A stretch of DNA of 64,000 nt from Cognatishimia sp. MH4019 (GCF_020177595.1 NZ_JAHTBL010000011.1:35908-99907), one strand, 5' to 3'. Positions 1-9,692 are shown, numbered from the stretch's first letter. Notes: generated by a model from the letters alone, not told the origin. A program made the numbers and translations.

Positions 1-779
1 TCAAGCACGGCGACGGTGGACGTTTCGCCCAGCTGATAGGCTTTGATGATAAGGCCCACACCGATCACAGAACCGACCGCCTGTATCGCGATCAGACCCC
101 AGATCAGCGGAGAGATCGGAACCCACCCCCGGATCAGAAACCCGTCAGGCCCGTCCGGCACTGCTTGCGGAAAAAGCGTCAATACACCGAGACCAATCAC
201 GCCCCAAAGGCCCAGAATGGCCATGAAACCTGCCAACAGGCAAAGCGTGGATTCCTGCAAGCACCAGCGGCGCGTGGCCAGCGCCCCCAGCGCGTAGAGC
301 AATCCCGCCCCCACCGGCATCAGGGTGACCAGCGACAGGTTGGCCGGGTCAGGCTGCAAGACCAGTAGGGTGCCCGTGAACCCCAAAGCGACAGCGGCGA
401 TGCGCACCGGGCCGATGGGTTGGCCCAGCGCAAGCGCCGAGACGACAAGCACCCAAATCGGCGAGGTGAACAGCCCCGCGAGTGATTGTGCGATCGGCAG
501 AAAGGCAAGTGATCCGAAGTAAAGCAGCATAGACGTGGCGACCAACGCACTGCGGATCACGACCGGGCCGAAGCGCCTGGGGCGCAGGCTGCCAAATCCC
601 AACGCGGACAGGCCCGCGATCAGTATCAGCGCCATCACCGAGCGGACGGCATGCATCTGCCAAAGCCCGATTTCGGCACTGATGCGAAACACGAAATTGT
701 CGATGCACCCCAGCATCGCCATCGCTCCAAGGATGCAAAGCGCAGCTTTGCGCGGTTGAGTGGGAGCGTCCTGCGTCAT
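1..779 (-). CDS. EamA/DMT-family membrane transporter (3' end cut by window)
   Basis: The frame opens with ATG at 779 and stays open to the window edge, giving at least 259 residues without a stop, so the C-terminus lies outside. The product is almost entirely hydrophobic helices and has the two-repeat drug/metabolite-transporter look. The last visible residues resemble the conserved STVAV segment near the start of the final helices of EamA proteins. The substrate cannot be told; the family exports small metabolites across the inner membrane. It is divergent from the acyl-CoA ligase at 862, with about 80 bases between the starts that must hold both promoters. Confidence 0.85.
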   Translation of the reverse strand, partial: MTQDAPTQPRKAALCILGAMAMLGCIDNFVFRISAEIGLWQMHAVRSVMALILIAGLSALGFGSLRPRRFGPVVIRSALVATSMLLYFGSLAFLPIAQSLAGLFTSPIWVLVVSALALGQPIGPVRIAAVALGFTGTLLVLQPDPANLSLVTLMPVGAGLLYALGALATRRWCLQESTLCLLAGFMAILGLWGVIGLGVLTLFPQAVPDGPDGFLIRGWVPISPLIWGLIAIQAVGSVIGVGLIIKAYQLGETSTVAVL

Positions 780-861
780 CGCGCCACAGATTGCGCTTTC
801 CAAGCGCGTTGGCAAGCGCCATAATTGTCGGACATTTGAAAACGCGGTTGAGGAGAGCGCG

Positions 862-2490
862 ATGGGATGGCTGGCTGACGAAAGCGGTCTGGAGAAAAAC
901 GCAGCAAACTACGTGCCCCTTACGCCGCTGTCGCATTTGCACAGGGCGGAGCAGGTGTTCCCGGATCGTGAGGCCGTGATCTATGGCGATCACCGCAAGA
1001 CCTATCGAGAGTATCACGCGCGGGTGTCGCAGCTGGCCTCGGCGCTGGTAAAGATCGGGATCAAACCGGGCGATGTGGTGGCGACGCTCTTGCCCAATGT
1101 CCCGGCTCAGGCAGAGGCGCATTTCGGCGTGCCAGCCTGCGGCGCGGTCCTGAACACGATCAACATCCGGCTTGAGGCCGACACGATTGCCTATATTTTC
1201 GATCACGCTGAGGCCAAAGCCGTGCTGGTCGACAGCCAGTTCCTGCCCATTGCGATGGATGCCATCGGCCTGATGGAAGGCCCCGCCCCGCAGATCATTG
1301 AAGTGCCTGATGACGCCGCAGGCGTGCACCATATGGGCGAGCAGATTGACTACGAGGATTTTCTGGCCACAGGCGATGCCGATTTCGCCTGGATCATGCC
1401 CGAGGATGAATGGGAGAGCCTCGCGATCAACTACACCTCCGGCACAACCGGGCGGCCCAAGGGTGTCGTCTACCATCACAGAGGCGCGTATCTGATGACG
1501 ATGGGCACGGTCGTGAGCTGGCAGATGCAGCTTTACCCACGCTATCTGACGATTGTGCCGCTCTTTCATTGCAATGGCTGGAACCACACGTGGATGATGC
1601 CGATGCTGGGCGGCACGATTGTGTGCTGCCGCGATATCAGCGCAGGTGCGATCTATGACGCGCTGGCCGATGAAGGGGTCACGCATTTCGGCGGCGCGCC
1701 CATCGTGCTGAACATGATCGTCAACGCCAAGGACAGCGAGCGCCGCTCTTTCGATCACGAGGTGCAGGTCTTTACCGCTGGTGCGCCGCCCGCTGCCGCA
1801 ACGCTGGCCGCGATTGAAAAGCTGGGCTTCAATGTCATGCAGGTCTACGGGCTGACCGAGACCTATGGCCATGTCACCGAATGTCTGTGGAATGCCGACG
1901 CGTGGGACGGGCTGCCCCAATCCGAACAAGCGGCGATCAAGGCGCGTCAGGGTGTGGCCTTCCCGATGATGGAGCATCTCGGCGTCGTCGACGAAAACAA
2001 CCAGCAGATCGCCATGGACGGCACGACCCAAGGTGAGATCGTGCTGCGAGGCAATTCGGTGATGAAGGGCTATCTCAAGAACGAGAAAGCCACGCGCGAG
2101 AGCTTTGCGGGCGGGCATTTCCACTCGGGCGACATCGCGGTGCAGCACCCTGACGGCCACGTGCAGATCGCGGATCGCGCCAAGGACATCATCATTTCGG
2201 GCGGCGAGAACATCAGTTCGGTCGAGGTGGAAGGCGCGTTGATGCACCACCCGGCAATCCTGCTGGCCGCTGTGGTGGCCAAGCCAGACGACAAATGGGG
2301 CGAGGTGCCATGCGCCTTTGTCGAGCTGAAAGACGGCGCGACCGCAGACGAGGCCGAGATCATCGCCTTCTCGCGCGAGCGTCTGGCGGGCTTCAAGACA
2401 CCCAAGCGGGTGATCTTTCAGGAGCTGCCCAAGACCTCCACCGGGAAAATCCAGAAGTTCGAGCTGCGCACGATTGCCAAATCCCTTTGA
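862..2490 (+). CDS. Acyl-CoA synthetase (AMP-forming, class I adenylate-forming family)
   Basis: A 542-residue ligase that activates a carboxylic acid to its acyl-CoA through an acyl-adenylate in the cytoplasm. The phosphate-binding motif YTSGTTGRPKG lies near residues 191-201, followed by the substrate-pocket segment FHCNGWNHTW, the YGLTE adenine motif and a C-terminal STGKIQK carrying the catalytic lysine. ATG 862 is preferred because GAGGAG lies just upstream and MGWLADE is the usual roseobacter N-terminus; an in-frame extension to 760 overlaps the divergent promoter region. It resembles the roseobacter medium-chain/DmdB-type ligases, but the substrate cannot be decided here. Confidence 0.9.
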   Translation: MGWLADESGLEKNAANYVPLTPLSHLHRAEQVFPDREAVIYGDHRKTYREYHARVSQLASALVKIGIKPGDVVATLLPNVPAQAEAHFGVPACGAVLNTINIRLEADTIAYIFDHAEAKAVLVDSQFLPIAMDAIGLMEGPAPQIIEVPDDAAGVHHMGEQIDYEDFLATGDADFAWIMPEDEWESLAINYTSGTTGRPKGVVYHHRGAYLMTMGTVVSWQMQLYPRYLTIVPLFHCNGWNHTWMMPMLGGTIVCCRDISAGAIYDALADEGVTHFGGAPIVLNMIVNAKDSERRSFDHEVQVFTAGAPPAAATLAAIEKLGFNVMQVYGLTETYGHVTECLWNADAWDGLPQSEQAAIKARQGVAFPMMEHLGVVDENNQQIAMDGTTQGEIVLRGNSVMKGYLKNEKATRESFAGGHFHSGDIAVQHPDGHVQIADRAKDIIISGGENISSVEVEGALMHHPAILLAAVVAKPDDKWGEVPCAFVELKDGATADEAEIIAFSRERLAGFKTPKRVIFQELPKTSTGKIQKFELRTIAKSL

Positions 2491-2562
2491 CTTGGCGTTG
2501 TGAGCGGACCTTCGCTGGTCTAGAGTGTCCGCAAATATAAAAGCGGTAGAGCAGCCAAACCC

Positions 2563-3573
2563 GTGACAGCTCTGAACAAATATGACCGGCTCGAAAGCCC
2601 CGGCCTTTGGCGCGCGACAGCGGATGCCCAAAGGCAGGATGTCGTGCTGTCGTTTGGCAATGCCACGCTTGTGGTGTCAGACAAGGCTGGGCGTGCGCTG
2701 ACCCATTGGTCGCTGCCCGCGATTGAACGGATCAATCCGGGCGAACGCCCTGCCCTTTTTGCGCCCGACACCGAACAAAGCGAAACGCTTGAAGTCGCAG
2801 ATGACACGATGATTGACGCGCTGGAGACAGTGCGCAAGACGATCCTGAAACGCCGCCCACAGCCCGGCCGCCTGCGGTTTGCAATCTTTGGTGGCAGCAT
2901 CGTCTTTATCGGCTGGTTGGGGCTGTTCTGGTTGCCCGGTGCGCTGGTGGCCCATGCCAACACCGTTGTGCCAGAGGTGAAGCGCGACCAGATCGGGCGG
3001 GATCTCACACGGCATCTGACCCGGATCACAGGGCGCGCGTGCTCCACCGCTTTGGGCGACCGCGCGTTACGCCGTATCGCCGTGCGGCTGGGCCTGCCCG
3101 GTGATCTGCGCGTGGTGCGTGCGACGCTGCCCGACACGATTGGCCTGCCCGGAGGCGACATTCTGATCAATGCCCGCGTGGTCGAGGATCACGAGGATCC
3201 GGACGTGCTCGCAGGCTATCTGCTGGCCGAACAGGCCCGCATCGCTGCCGAGCCTGCGCTGGAACAAATGCTTGCCTATGCCGGTCCGCTGACCAGCTTC
3301 CGGTTATTGACCCAAGGCGAAGTGCCAGAGGCGACCCTGACAGGCTATGCCGAGCATCTACTGGCCCAGACCCCGGCGCTGCCCGACAGCACAGCCTTGC
3401 TCACAAGGTTTAAAGAGGCGGGCCTGCGCTCAACCAGCTTTGCCTATGCGGTCGATCCGTCAGGCGAGACAACCCTTGATCTGATCGAGGCCGATCCGTT
3501 TCCCGCAGGCTCCGAGAAGATTTCGCTCAGCGATCAGGATTGGGTCAGCCTGCAAGGGATTTGCGGCGAATAA
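2563..3573 (+). CDS. Membrane-anchored protein with degenerate M48-peptidase-like domain
   Basis: 336 residues with a GTG start and no clear ribosome binding site. A soluble N-terminal part (1-100) is followed by one membrane helix (about 106-126) and a C-terminal domain. Residues 189-235 read like the core of M48 metallopeptidases: an IGLPGGDILI strand, a short helix, then the helix that normally carries HEXXH. Here that helix reads LLAEQARI (about 220-227), so both zinc-binding histidines are missing. An inactive peptidase-like scaffold is inferred. It ends at the bidirectional terminator shared with the SPOR gene. Confidence 0.7.
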   Translation: MTALNKYDRLESPGLWRATADAQRQDVVLSFGNATLVVSDKAGRALTHWSLPAIERINPGERPALFAPDTEQSETLEVADDTMIDALETVRKTILKRRPQPGRLRFAIFGGSIVFIGWLGLFWLPGALVAHANTVVPEVKRDQIGRDLTRHLTRITGRACSTALGDRALRRIAVRLGLPGDLRVVRATLPDTIGLPGGDILINARVVEDHEDPDVLAGYLLAEQARIAAEPALEQMLAYAGPLTSFRLLTQGEVPEATLTGYAEHLLAQTPALPDSTALLTRFKEAGLRSTSFAYAVDPSGETTLDLIEADPFPAGSEKISLSDQDWVSLQGICGE

Positions 3574-3590
3574 CGCCCCGCATAAATGAA

Positions 3591-3631
3591 AAGGGGCGCG
3601 ATGCCTCTTCGCATCCCGCCCCTTCTTTTTC
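3591..3631. terminator. Bidirectional rho-independent terminator
   Basis: A 14-bp inverted repeat (3591-3604 with 3611-3624, one mismatch) encloses a 6-base loop and is followed by a T-run on the + strand and a T-rich stretch on the minus strand. It lies between the convergent genes ending at 3573 (+) and 3649 (-). Confidence 0.85.
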
Positions 3632-3648
3632 GCCTTTTTCTGACGCGC

Positions 3649-4941
3649 TTACTTGCGCAGGAATGCATCCCTGAACCCGGCCTGACGTGCCCGGTTCAGC
3701 CCTGCATTGAGCTGCGATTGCGTGCCGAAAGGCCCTGCCAATACGATTGTATAGTTTTTGCCACCTTTGGAGTATTTGCTCAGACGCACGGGCAAACCGC
3801 TCGCCTGCAAGCGCCGCGCTGTGTTGGTTGCGTTCTGCGGGACACCAAATGTGCCGACCTGCACGAACCGGTGGCTGGCTGCACGCGCCTGTTGACGCGG
3901 TGCAGGGGCGTTCATGGCCGATAGACGCTCTTTGCGCACCACGCGGGTCTGCTTTTTGGGCGCCTTGATCCGTTTGGTGGGCGCTGCCTGACGCGTGACA
4001 TAGGTCACAGGGGCCTCGGCTTGAGGACCACAGCGCACAGCGGCCTTTTCGCCCGAGTTGATATAGCGGCTCGACAGCGCAGAAGCGCCCTGACATCCAG
4101 ACGACGCACTGCGCACACGGGTTTTACCCTCGCGGGGCAGCGTGTCCGTCCAGACGCGGGCCATCTGCGCATCCCCTTGGGCCGTGCGTGGACCCCTGTT
4201 TGGGTTCAGGCGATCGTCTTCCCAGACGCGACGGTAGCCGGGAGGCGGCGTGATGACCTCGCGGCGCGCTGGCGCGGTGGCTACGACGCGTTGGCCGTTA
4301 GACCCGCGCAGGACGGTGACCGGGGATTCTGCTTGGGGACCGCAGCGCACAGCGGCCTTGCCGCCCGAGTTGATGTACCGGCTGGACAGGGCAGACGCCC
4401 CTTGGCATGCAGCCTGACGGCGCGTGGCTTGGGGTGCCGGAGCTGCGGCGACCGGACGGCGCACAACAACACGCGGCTGAGCAGCCGGTGCGCGCACCAC
4501 GCTGCGCGGCGCTTGCTGGGTTCGCACGACAGCCTTAGGCGCGGGCCGGGCTGACGCGACCGTATCAATCGGGCGACCCGGCTGGCGCTGGAAAATACGC
4601 GGGGCGGCGGGACGGCGCGGTGTGGCCTGCGCCGTTTGGCGCGGCTCGATAATCTCTGGCGCGGCGGGTGCAGCCGCAGGGGCTTCCGCCACACGGGCAC
4701 GACTACCGAGAGAGGGCTGCATACCGCAGATTTGCTTGCGGCTACGCGTGACGCGCGGCACCCAAGTGGTGTTGCCGCTGATGCCTGCGCGCACATAAAC
4801 ACAGCCGCGGCTGTCAACATATTGCTTGGCGGTGAAAGACGCTGGCGGAAACTCTGCGGGGATATCGCCCTGCGCTGCAGCTCCCCCCGCTGTCATGCTC
4901 AAGATTACCGCTAAAACCGAACGTACCTGCCGAAAACGCAT
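3649..4941 (-). CDS. Secreted SPOR-domain protein with internal Cys-rich duplication
   Basis: 430 residues from ATG 4941; the longer frame starts with a GTG at 4953. A signal peptide (about 1-24, ending AAAQ) is followed by a short domain with CVYV and QICG cysteines, a Pro/Ala/Arg-rich linker and a C-terminal SPOR domain (about 357-430, starting HRFVQVGTFG), which binds denuded septal peptidoglycan. A segment of about 31 residues beginning CQGASALSSRYINSG occurs twice, near 179-209 and 283-313, almost unchanged. A periplasmic cell-wall or division role is inferred. It lies 76 bases downstream of upp on the same strand. Confidence 0.85.
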   Translation of the reverse strand: MRFRQVRSVLAVILSMTAGGAAAQGDIPAEFPPASFTAKQYVDSRGCVYVRAGISGNTTWVPRVTRSRKQICGMQPSLGSRARVAEAPAAAPAAPEIIEPRQTAQATPRRPAAPRIFQRQPGRPIDTVASARPAPKAVVRTQQAPRSVVRAPAAQPRVVVRRPVAAAPAPQATRRQAACQGASALSSRYINSGGKAAVRCGPQAESPVTVLRGSNGQRVVATAPARREVITPPPGYRRVWEDDRLNPNRGPRTAQGDAQMARVWTDTLPREGKTRVRSASSGCQGASALSSRYINSGEKAAVRCGPQAEAPVTYVTRQAAPTKRIKAPKKQTRVVRKERLSAMNAPAPRQQARAASHRFVQVGTFGVPQNATNTARRLQASGLPVRLSKYSKGGKNYTIVLAGPFGTQSQLNAGLNRARQAGFRDAFLRK

Positions 4942-5017
4942 ATGTGCCCCCACAAAATATGGTGGAACAATGCGTCAAAAACCATAACGAGTAAAGAAAC
5001 AATCCGTCCGATTTGGC

Positions 5018-5650
5018 TTATTTAGTTCCAAACATGCGGTCTCCCGCATCTCCTAGTCCGGGGACAATATACCCCTGCTCGTTCAGCTTCTCGTCTACAG
5101 ATGCGGTGATGATCGGCACGTCCGGATGGGCCTCCTGCATGCGGGCAATGCCCTCGGGAGCGGCCAAAAGGCACAAGAAGCGGATGTTTCTCGCCCCTGC
5201 TTCCTTCAGCAAATCAACCGCTGCGGCGGATGAGTTGCCCGTCGCCAGCATCGGATCAACCGCGATCACAAGGCGTTCTTCCAGCGCGTCGGGCAGCTTG
5301 CAATAATACTGCACAGGCTGAAGCGTTTCCTCGTCCCGGTAGAGCCCGACAAAGCCCACACGCGCGGAGGGGATCAGGTCAAGCACACCGTCCAGCAAGC
5401 CATTGCCCGCACGCAGGATCGACACAAGGGCCAGCTTTTTGCCGTCCAGCTGCGGGGCCTGCATTGGCCCCATTGGCGTCTCGGTCGGGACCTCGACAAC
5501 GGGCAGATCGCGCGTCACCTCATATGCCAACAGGTGGCTGATCTCGCGCAGCAGGGTGCGAAACTGACCGGTGGAGGTCTCAACCCGCCGCATCAGCGTC
5601 AGCTTGTGTTGCACCAAAGGGTGATCGACAACGGTTAACAGATCGCTCAT
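5018..5650 (-). CDS. upp: Uracil phosphoribosyltransferase
   Basis: 210 residues, the normal family length. It converts uracil and PRPP to UMP, the last step of pyrimidine-base salvage. The PRPP-binding motif is seen as [14 protein letters not shown], and the C-terminal [13 protein letters not shown] is the uracil-binding signature. ATG 5650 overlaps the end of add (ATGA), so translation is coupled; a frame opening at 5698 inside add was rejected. It is the last gene of the salvage operon cdd-deoA-deoB-add-upp and consumes the uracil those enzymes release. Confidence 0.97.
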   Translation of the reverse strand: MSDLLTVVDHPLVQHKLTLMRRVETSTGQFRTLLREISHLLAYEVTRDLPVVEVPTETPMGPMQAPQLDGKKLALVSILRAGNGLLDGVLDLIPSARVGFVGLYRDEETLQPVQYYCKLPDALEERLVIAVDPMLATGNSSAAAVDLLKEAGARNIRFLCLLAAPEGIARMQEAHPDVPIITASVDEKLNEQGYIVPGLGDAGDRMFGTK

Positions 5651-6630
5651 GGGGTCTCCAATTTGGTTAACAAGGTTGTGCGGGTCTCGGCGTCGCAAAA
5701 AGCGGCTTCTGCGGATGTTTTCGCGATCTGGCCGAAGATTTCATCGTCCCAGCCAAACGTATCGGCAAGGCGATCATACTCGGCCCGCATAGTCGTGTGA
5801 AAGAACGGCGGATCGTCCGTGGACACGGTGACTTTGACACCCGCTGCGCGCAGTTTTTCGATCGGGTGATCGGCCCAGCGCTTGGCAACCCCAAGGGCCA
5901 CGTTGGACCCTGGGCAGACTTCGAGCACAACTCCGGCTTCTGCCAGCTCATCGACCAAAGCGGGGTCCTGAATAGCGTGGACGCCATGCCCAATCCGTTC
6001 GACCCGCAAATCGCGCCACGCGTCGCGGACAGAGGCCGCCCCGCCCCACTCGCCCGCATGGGCGGTCAGGCGCAATCCGGCCTCGCGGGCCATGTCGAAA
6101 CTGTAGGCAAAGTCGCTTGGCTTGCCGGCCATTTCGTCACCCGCAATGCCGTAACCGACAATCCAGTCACCTGCCGTCTCAGCGGCACAAAGCGCTGTTT
6201 CCTTTGCCTTTTCCGGGCCGAAATGACGGATACATGTCACGATGCCCCGCAGGATAATGCCGTCTTGGGCCTCAGCCTTGGTCGCGGCCTCTTGCATCGC
6301 GTGAAGGTATTCGCGCCATGCGCCCACATCACGCCCACCGCAGAAATCGGGGGACAGGAACGTCTCGGCATAGATCACATCATTGGCCGCGCATTGCTCC
6401 AGCACGGCGGTGGTCAGACGGGCGTAATCCTCGGGCGAGGTCAGCACGCTTGTCGCCGCCTCATAGACCCGCAGAAAATCGTTGAAATCGCTGTAGCTGT
6501 AATTGCCAGCCTCATCGAAAATCCCGTCGAGATTAACAGACTTCTCCTGCGCCAAGCCGCGAATGAACGCAGGCGGTGCCGCGCCTTCAAGATGTAGGTG
6601 AAGCTCAACCTTTGGCAGATGCGTCGTCAT
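5647..6630 (-). CDS. add: Adenosine deaminase
   Basis: 327 residues. It hydrolyses adenosine or deoxyadenosine to inosine or deoxyinosine. Zinc-site and catalytic motifs are in order: [10 protein letters not shown] near the N-terminus, [16 protein letters not shown] and the STDDPPFF loop with the metal-binding aspartate. Both ends overlap neighbouring genes by 4 bases (deoB upstream, upp downstream). A plain adenine deaminase of the same superfamily cannot be fully excluded, but the operon context favours nucleoside use. Confidence 0.92.
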   Translation of the reverse strand: MTTHLPKVELHLHLEGAAPPAFIRGLAQEKSVNLDGIFDEAGNYSYSDFNDFLRVYEAATSVLTSPEDYARLTTAVLEQCAANDVIYAETFLSPDFCGGRDVGAWREYLHAMQEAATKAEAQDGIILRGIVTCIRHFGPEKAKETALCAAETAGDWIVGYGIAGDEMAGKPSDFAYSFDMAREAGLRLTAHAGEWGGAASVRDAWRDLRVERIGHGVHAIQDPALVDELAEAGVVLEVCPGSNVALGVAKRWADHPIEKLRAAGVKVTVSTDDPPFFHTTMRAEYDRLADTFGWDDEIFGQIAKTSAEAAFCDAETRTTLLTKLETP

Positions 6631-7823
6631 AGAAAGCTCCGTCCGGGGCCTTGGGCGGGGACACCGAGATGCGCCGCGATTGAGGCTGCAACATCGGCGA
6701 ACCCCACCTGCCCGATTTGGTTAACATCCGGCCCTTTTCCGACGACCGGAACGCGTTCGCGTGTGTGATCCGTGCCGCGCCAGGTTGGGTCATTGCCATG
6801 ATCCGCAGTGAAAATCATCAGATCATCGGCGCGTAGCCCATCCATAACGCGGGGCAGTTGCGCATCGAACCATTCCAGCGCGCGGGCATAGCCCGCAACA
6901 TCGCGGCGGTGGCCATAGAGGCTGTCGAACTCGACAAAGTTGGCGAAGACAAACGCATTGTCGGGCGCCGTCTGAACCGCGTTCACCAGATGCTCCATCA
7001 ACGCCGCATCGTCGCCTTTCACGACCGTGTCGATCCCCTGCATGGAGAAGATATCTCCAATCTTGCCAATGGCTTGCACAGTTCCGCCTGCCCCTTGCAC
7101 CCAATCGCAAAGCGACGGTGACGGCAACGGGATCGCAAAATCCTTGCGATTGGTGGTACGGGTAAATCCGGCTTCAGGCGAGCCGATGAAAGGGCGTGCA
7201 ATGACGCGGCCAACCTTCATCGCGTGCAGCATCGGCGTCAGATCGCGGCACAGCTGATAGAGTCGATCAAGCCCGAACGCCTCTTCATGGGCGGCAATCT
7301 GAAACACGCTATCGGCAGAGGTGTAACAGATCGGCCAGCCGGTCTGCAGATGGCGCGCGCCTTCTTCCTCGATGATCGCGGTGCCGGGGGCGTGACGATT
7401 GCCCAACAGCCCGCCCGTGCCTGCGGCGAGGCAAACCTGCGTGACGACCGGTTCGGGGAAGCACGGATCGGTGTCGGGGAAATAATGCCAGTCCCACGGC
7501 ACAGGGACGCCCGCAAGTTCCCAATGGCCCGAGGGCGTGTCCTTGCCTTTCGAGACCTCGGTCGCCGCGCCCCATATTCCGGTCGGCGTGGCCGTTAATC
7601 CTGGTGTTTCGGCACCCGAGGCGAGCCGGACCGCGGCCCCTAATCCAAGCGCATCAAGATGCGGCAGATGAAGCGGTCCGCTGCGGCCTTCCTCTGCCTG
7701 ACCGGCCGCACAAGCCTGTGCGATATGGCCCAGGGTATTGGCCCCTTCATCCCCAAAATCCGCCGCATCCGGTGCGCCGCCGCAACCCACAGAGTCCATC
7801 ACGATAAGAAAAGCGCGCGTCAT
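6627..7823 (-). CDS. deoB: Phosphopentomutase
   Basis: 398 residues. It interconverts ribose (or deoxyribose) 1- and 5-phosphate, linking nucleoside breakdown to the pentose-phosphate pool. It belongs to the alkaline-phosphatase superfamily: the N-terminal metal and nucleophile segment reads DSVGCGGAPDA, and the C-terminal metal site reads FTADHGNDPTWRGTDHTRE. Start and stop overlap deoA (TGATG) and add (ATGA), consistent with one polycistronic mRNA. Confidence 0.97.
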   Translation of the reverse strand: MTRAFLIVMDSVGCGGAPDAADFGDEGANTLGHIAQACAAGQAEEGRSGPLHLPHLDALGLGAAVRLASGAETPGLTATPTGIWGAATEVSKGKDTPSGHWELAGVPVPWDWHYFPDTDPCFPEPVVTQVCLAAGTGGLLGNRHAPGTAIIEEEGARHLQTGWPICYTSADSVFQIAAHEEAFGLDRLYQLCRDLTPMLHAMKVGRVIARPFIGSPEAGFTRTTNRKDFAIPLPSPSLCDWVQGAGGTVQAIGKIGDIFSMQGIDTVVKGDDAALMEHLVNAVQTAPDNAFVFANFVEFDSLYGHRRDVAGYARALEWFDAQLPRVMDGLRADDLMIFTADHGNDPTWRGTDHTRERVPVVGKGPDVNQIGQVGFADVAASIAAHLGVPAQGPGRSFL

Positions 7824-9130
7824 CAGCTGACCATCCGGTAGACTGTCGGCGGCACGTCTGGCGCGGTATCGCTGACAGTGACGGCGCTACGAATTGCCTG
7901 CGCCGCCCGGTCGGCCGAAGCCTGATCGCGCGCATGGATCAAAGCCACGGGGACAGCGTCATCCACGAAATCGCCCAACTCGCAAAGCTCAGACAGACCC
8001 ACGGCGGGGTCGATCCGGTCGTCTGCCGTCACGCGCCCACCGCCCAATTGCACCACAACACGGCCCAGCGCCTCGCTATCTAGCGCGGTGACGTGACCGG
8101 CATCGCGGGCGTGGACCTCTTGCACAATGGGGGCGGCGGGCAAGCGATCGTGCCAACGATCCACGAAATCATGGGGTCCGCCCATCGCCGCAACCATCGC
8201 CTGAAACCGCTCGGCGGCAGAGCCGTCATGCAAGCTGTCGGCAATCTGCACGGCACCGTCTTCGGCGGTATCCGCCAGCCCTGCCATGACCAGCAATTCG
8301 CCGCCCAACGTCGCGGCAAGATCGGGCAGATCAGGGTTCACCTCATCGCCTGTGAGGGCTTGCATGACCTCCATCACTTCCAGCGCATTGCCCAGCGATT
8401 TGGCCAGTGGTTGGTTCATATCGGTGATGAAAGCGCGGGTCGGGCAGCCCGCGCCATTGGCCGTCTCGACCAGCATTTCGGCCAGATCAGAGGCCGCGCC
8501 CATGGATTTCATGAAGGCGCCCGAGCCAAGTTTGACGTCCAGCACCAATCCATCAAGGCCAGCCGCAAGCTTTTTCGACAGGATCGAGGCGGTGATCAGC
8601 TCTGGGCTGTTCACGGTCGCGGTCATGTCACGAATTGCGTAGAGACGCTTGTCGGCGGGGGCGATATCGGCGGTGGCGCTGACGATGGCGCATCCGACCT
8701 GCCCCACGACCCGACGAAACTGGTCTTGCGGAATTTCGGTTTTCAAACCCGGAATCGCTTCGAGCTTGTCGAGCGTTCCGCCCGTATGTCCCAGACCCCG
8801 ACCCGAAATCATCGGGACATAGGCCCCGCAAGCCGCCAGCGCCGGGGCCAGCAAAAGCGATACGCAATCACCCACGCCGCCGGTGGAGTGTTTATCCAGC
8901 ACTGGCCCGTCCAATTGCCACCGCATCACCTGCCCGCTGTCGCGCATCGACGTGGTTAACGCGATACGCTCATGCTCGGAAAGGCCGCCCATGCAAACGG
9001 CCATTGCAAAGGCAGCTCCTTGGGCATCACTTACACTGCCATCGGCCAAGCCTTCGCAAAAGCGGGCGATTTCGGCTTCTGATACGGATTGGCCTTCGCG
9101 GACCAATCTGATGACGCTGCGCGGATCCAT
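7823..9130 (-). CDS. deoA: Thymidine phosphorylase
   Basis: 435 residues from ATG 9130. It phosphorolyses thymidine (and usually deoxyuridine) to the base and deoxyribose 1-phosphate, the substrate of the adjacent phosphopentomutase. Visible motifs are the phosphate-site segment KHSTGGVGD, SGRGLGHTGGTLDKLE (the pyrimidine-phosphorylase signature) and VKLGSGAFM. An upstream extension to 9274 runs through cdd and was rejected. The gap to cdd is 4 bases. Confidence 0.97.
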   Translation of the reverse strand: MDPRSVIRLVREGQSVSEAEIARFCEGLADGSVSDAQGAAFAMAVCMGGLSEHERIALTTSMRDSGQVMRWQLDGPVLDKHSTGGVGDCVSLLLAPALAACGAYVPMISGRGLGHTGGTLDKLEAIPGLKTEIPQDQFRRVVGQVGCAIVSATADIAPADKRLYAIRDMTATVNSPELITASILSKKLAAGLDGLVLDVKLGSGAFMKSMGAASDLAEMLVETANGAGCPTRAFITDMNQPLAKSLGNALEVMEVMQALTGDEVNPDLPDLAATLGGELLVMAGLADTAEDGAVQIADSLHDGSAAERFQAMVAAMGGPHDFVDRWHDRLPAAPIVQEVHARDAGHVTALDSEALGRVVVQLGGGRVTADDRIDPAVGLSELCELGDFVDDAVPVALIHARDQASADRAAQAIRSAVTVSDTAPDVPPTVYRMVS

Positions 9131-9134
9131 GGTG

Positions 9135-9521
9135 CTAGCCCATATGCCCCGCGCCAAACGCGCCGGGCAGCAAATCAGCGATGCGCACCGTTTCGGATGC
9201 GCCATCCGTCGTGGCCATCGTGACAAAGACATCAGCGGCCCCGAACTCGGCCAGCTTCTGACGACAGCCGCCACAAGGGGGGACGGGGCTGGGACTGTCA
9301 GCGATCACGGCGACCTCTGCGATGGTCGTGTCGCCTGCGGCAATCATAGCGGCTATCGCGCCCGCTTCGGCGCAGGTGCCTTCGGGATAGGCGACGTTTT
9401 CCACGTTGCACCCCACATAGACCGCGCCCGAACTGGCCCGGATCGCCGCCCCCACCTTGAAGTTGGAATAGGGCGCGTAGGCGTTTTTACGCACGGCTTT
9501 GGCGTCATCAAGAAGGGTCAT
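9135..9521 (-). CDS. cdd: Cytidine deaminase
   Basis: 128 residues, the length of the small homotetrameric family. It deaminates cytidine or deoxycytidine to the uridine forms. Zinc ligands appear as TCAEAGAI and VPPCGGCRQ, with a cysteine as first ligand as in Bacillus-type enzymes. ATG 9521 is preferred over ATG 9527 because AGGA sits 8 bases upstream of it. It is the first gene of the salvage operon, so the promoter should lie in 9522-9692, shared with divergent maeB. Confidence 0.95.
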   Translation of the reverse strand: MTLLDDAKAVRKNAYAPYSNFKVGAAIRASSGAVYVGCNVENVAYPEGTCAEAGAIAAMIAAGDTTIAEVAVIADSPSPVPPCGGCRQKLAEFGAADVFVTMATTDGASETVRIADLLPGAFGAGHMG

Positions 9522-9652
9522 GGGCATCCTGTCGTCTTTGCCCGACTTTGCGGGGTGCGACGCTGGGTTGCAAGCCTTGACGCAGCCCGAACCACTTGCG
9601 ACGATTTGTGACCCTGTTGGTCGAAATTGATGCTTTCCCTTGGGTTAGAAAA

Positions 9653-9672
9653 ATAGTTTAACGCTAAACTAT
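9653..9672. promoter_or_regulatory. Palindromic operator candidate upstream of maeB
   Basis: A perfect 8-bp inverted repeat, ATAGTTTA with TAAACTAT, is separated by ACGC. It lies 21 bases before the maeB start, between maeB and divergent cdd. The size and symmetry suit a dimeric HTH repressor or activator. The regulator is not identified. Confidence 0.5.
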
Positions 9673-9692
9673 ATCTGGGAGGAGGACATAAG

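Noticed and set aside
349..2631. A 760-codon open frame on the minus strand.
   Set aside because: It runs antisense through the acyl-CoA ligase and the EamA gene, both clearly recognisable, and its product is low-complexity Arg/His-rich with no motifs. It is a GC-codon shadow.
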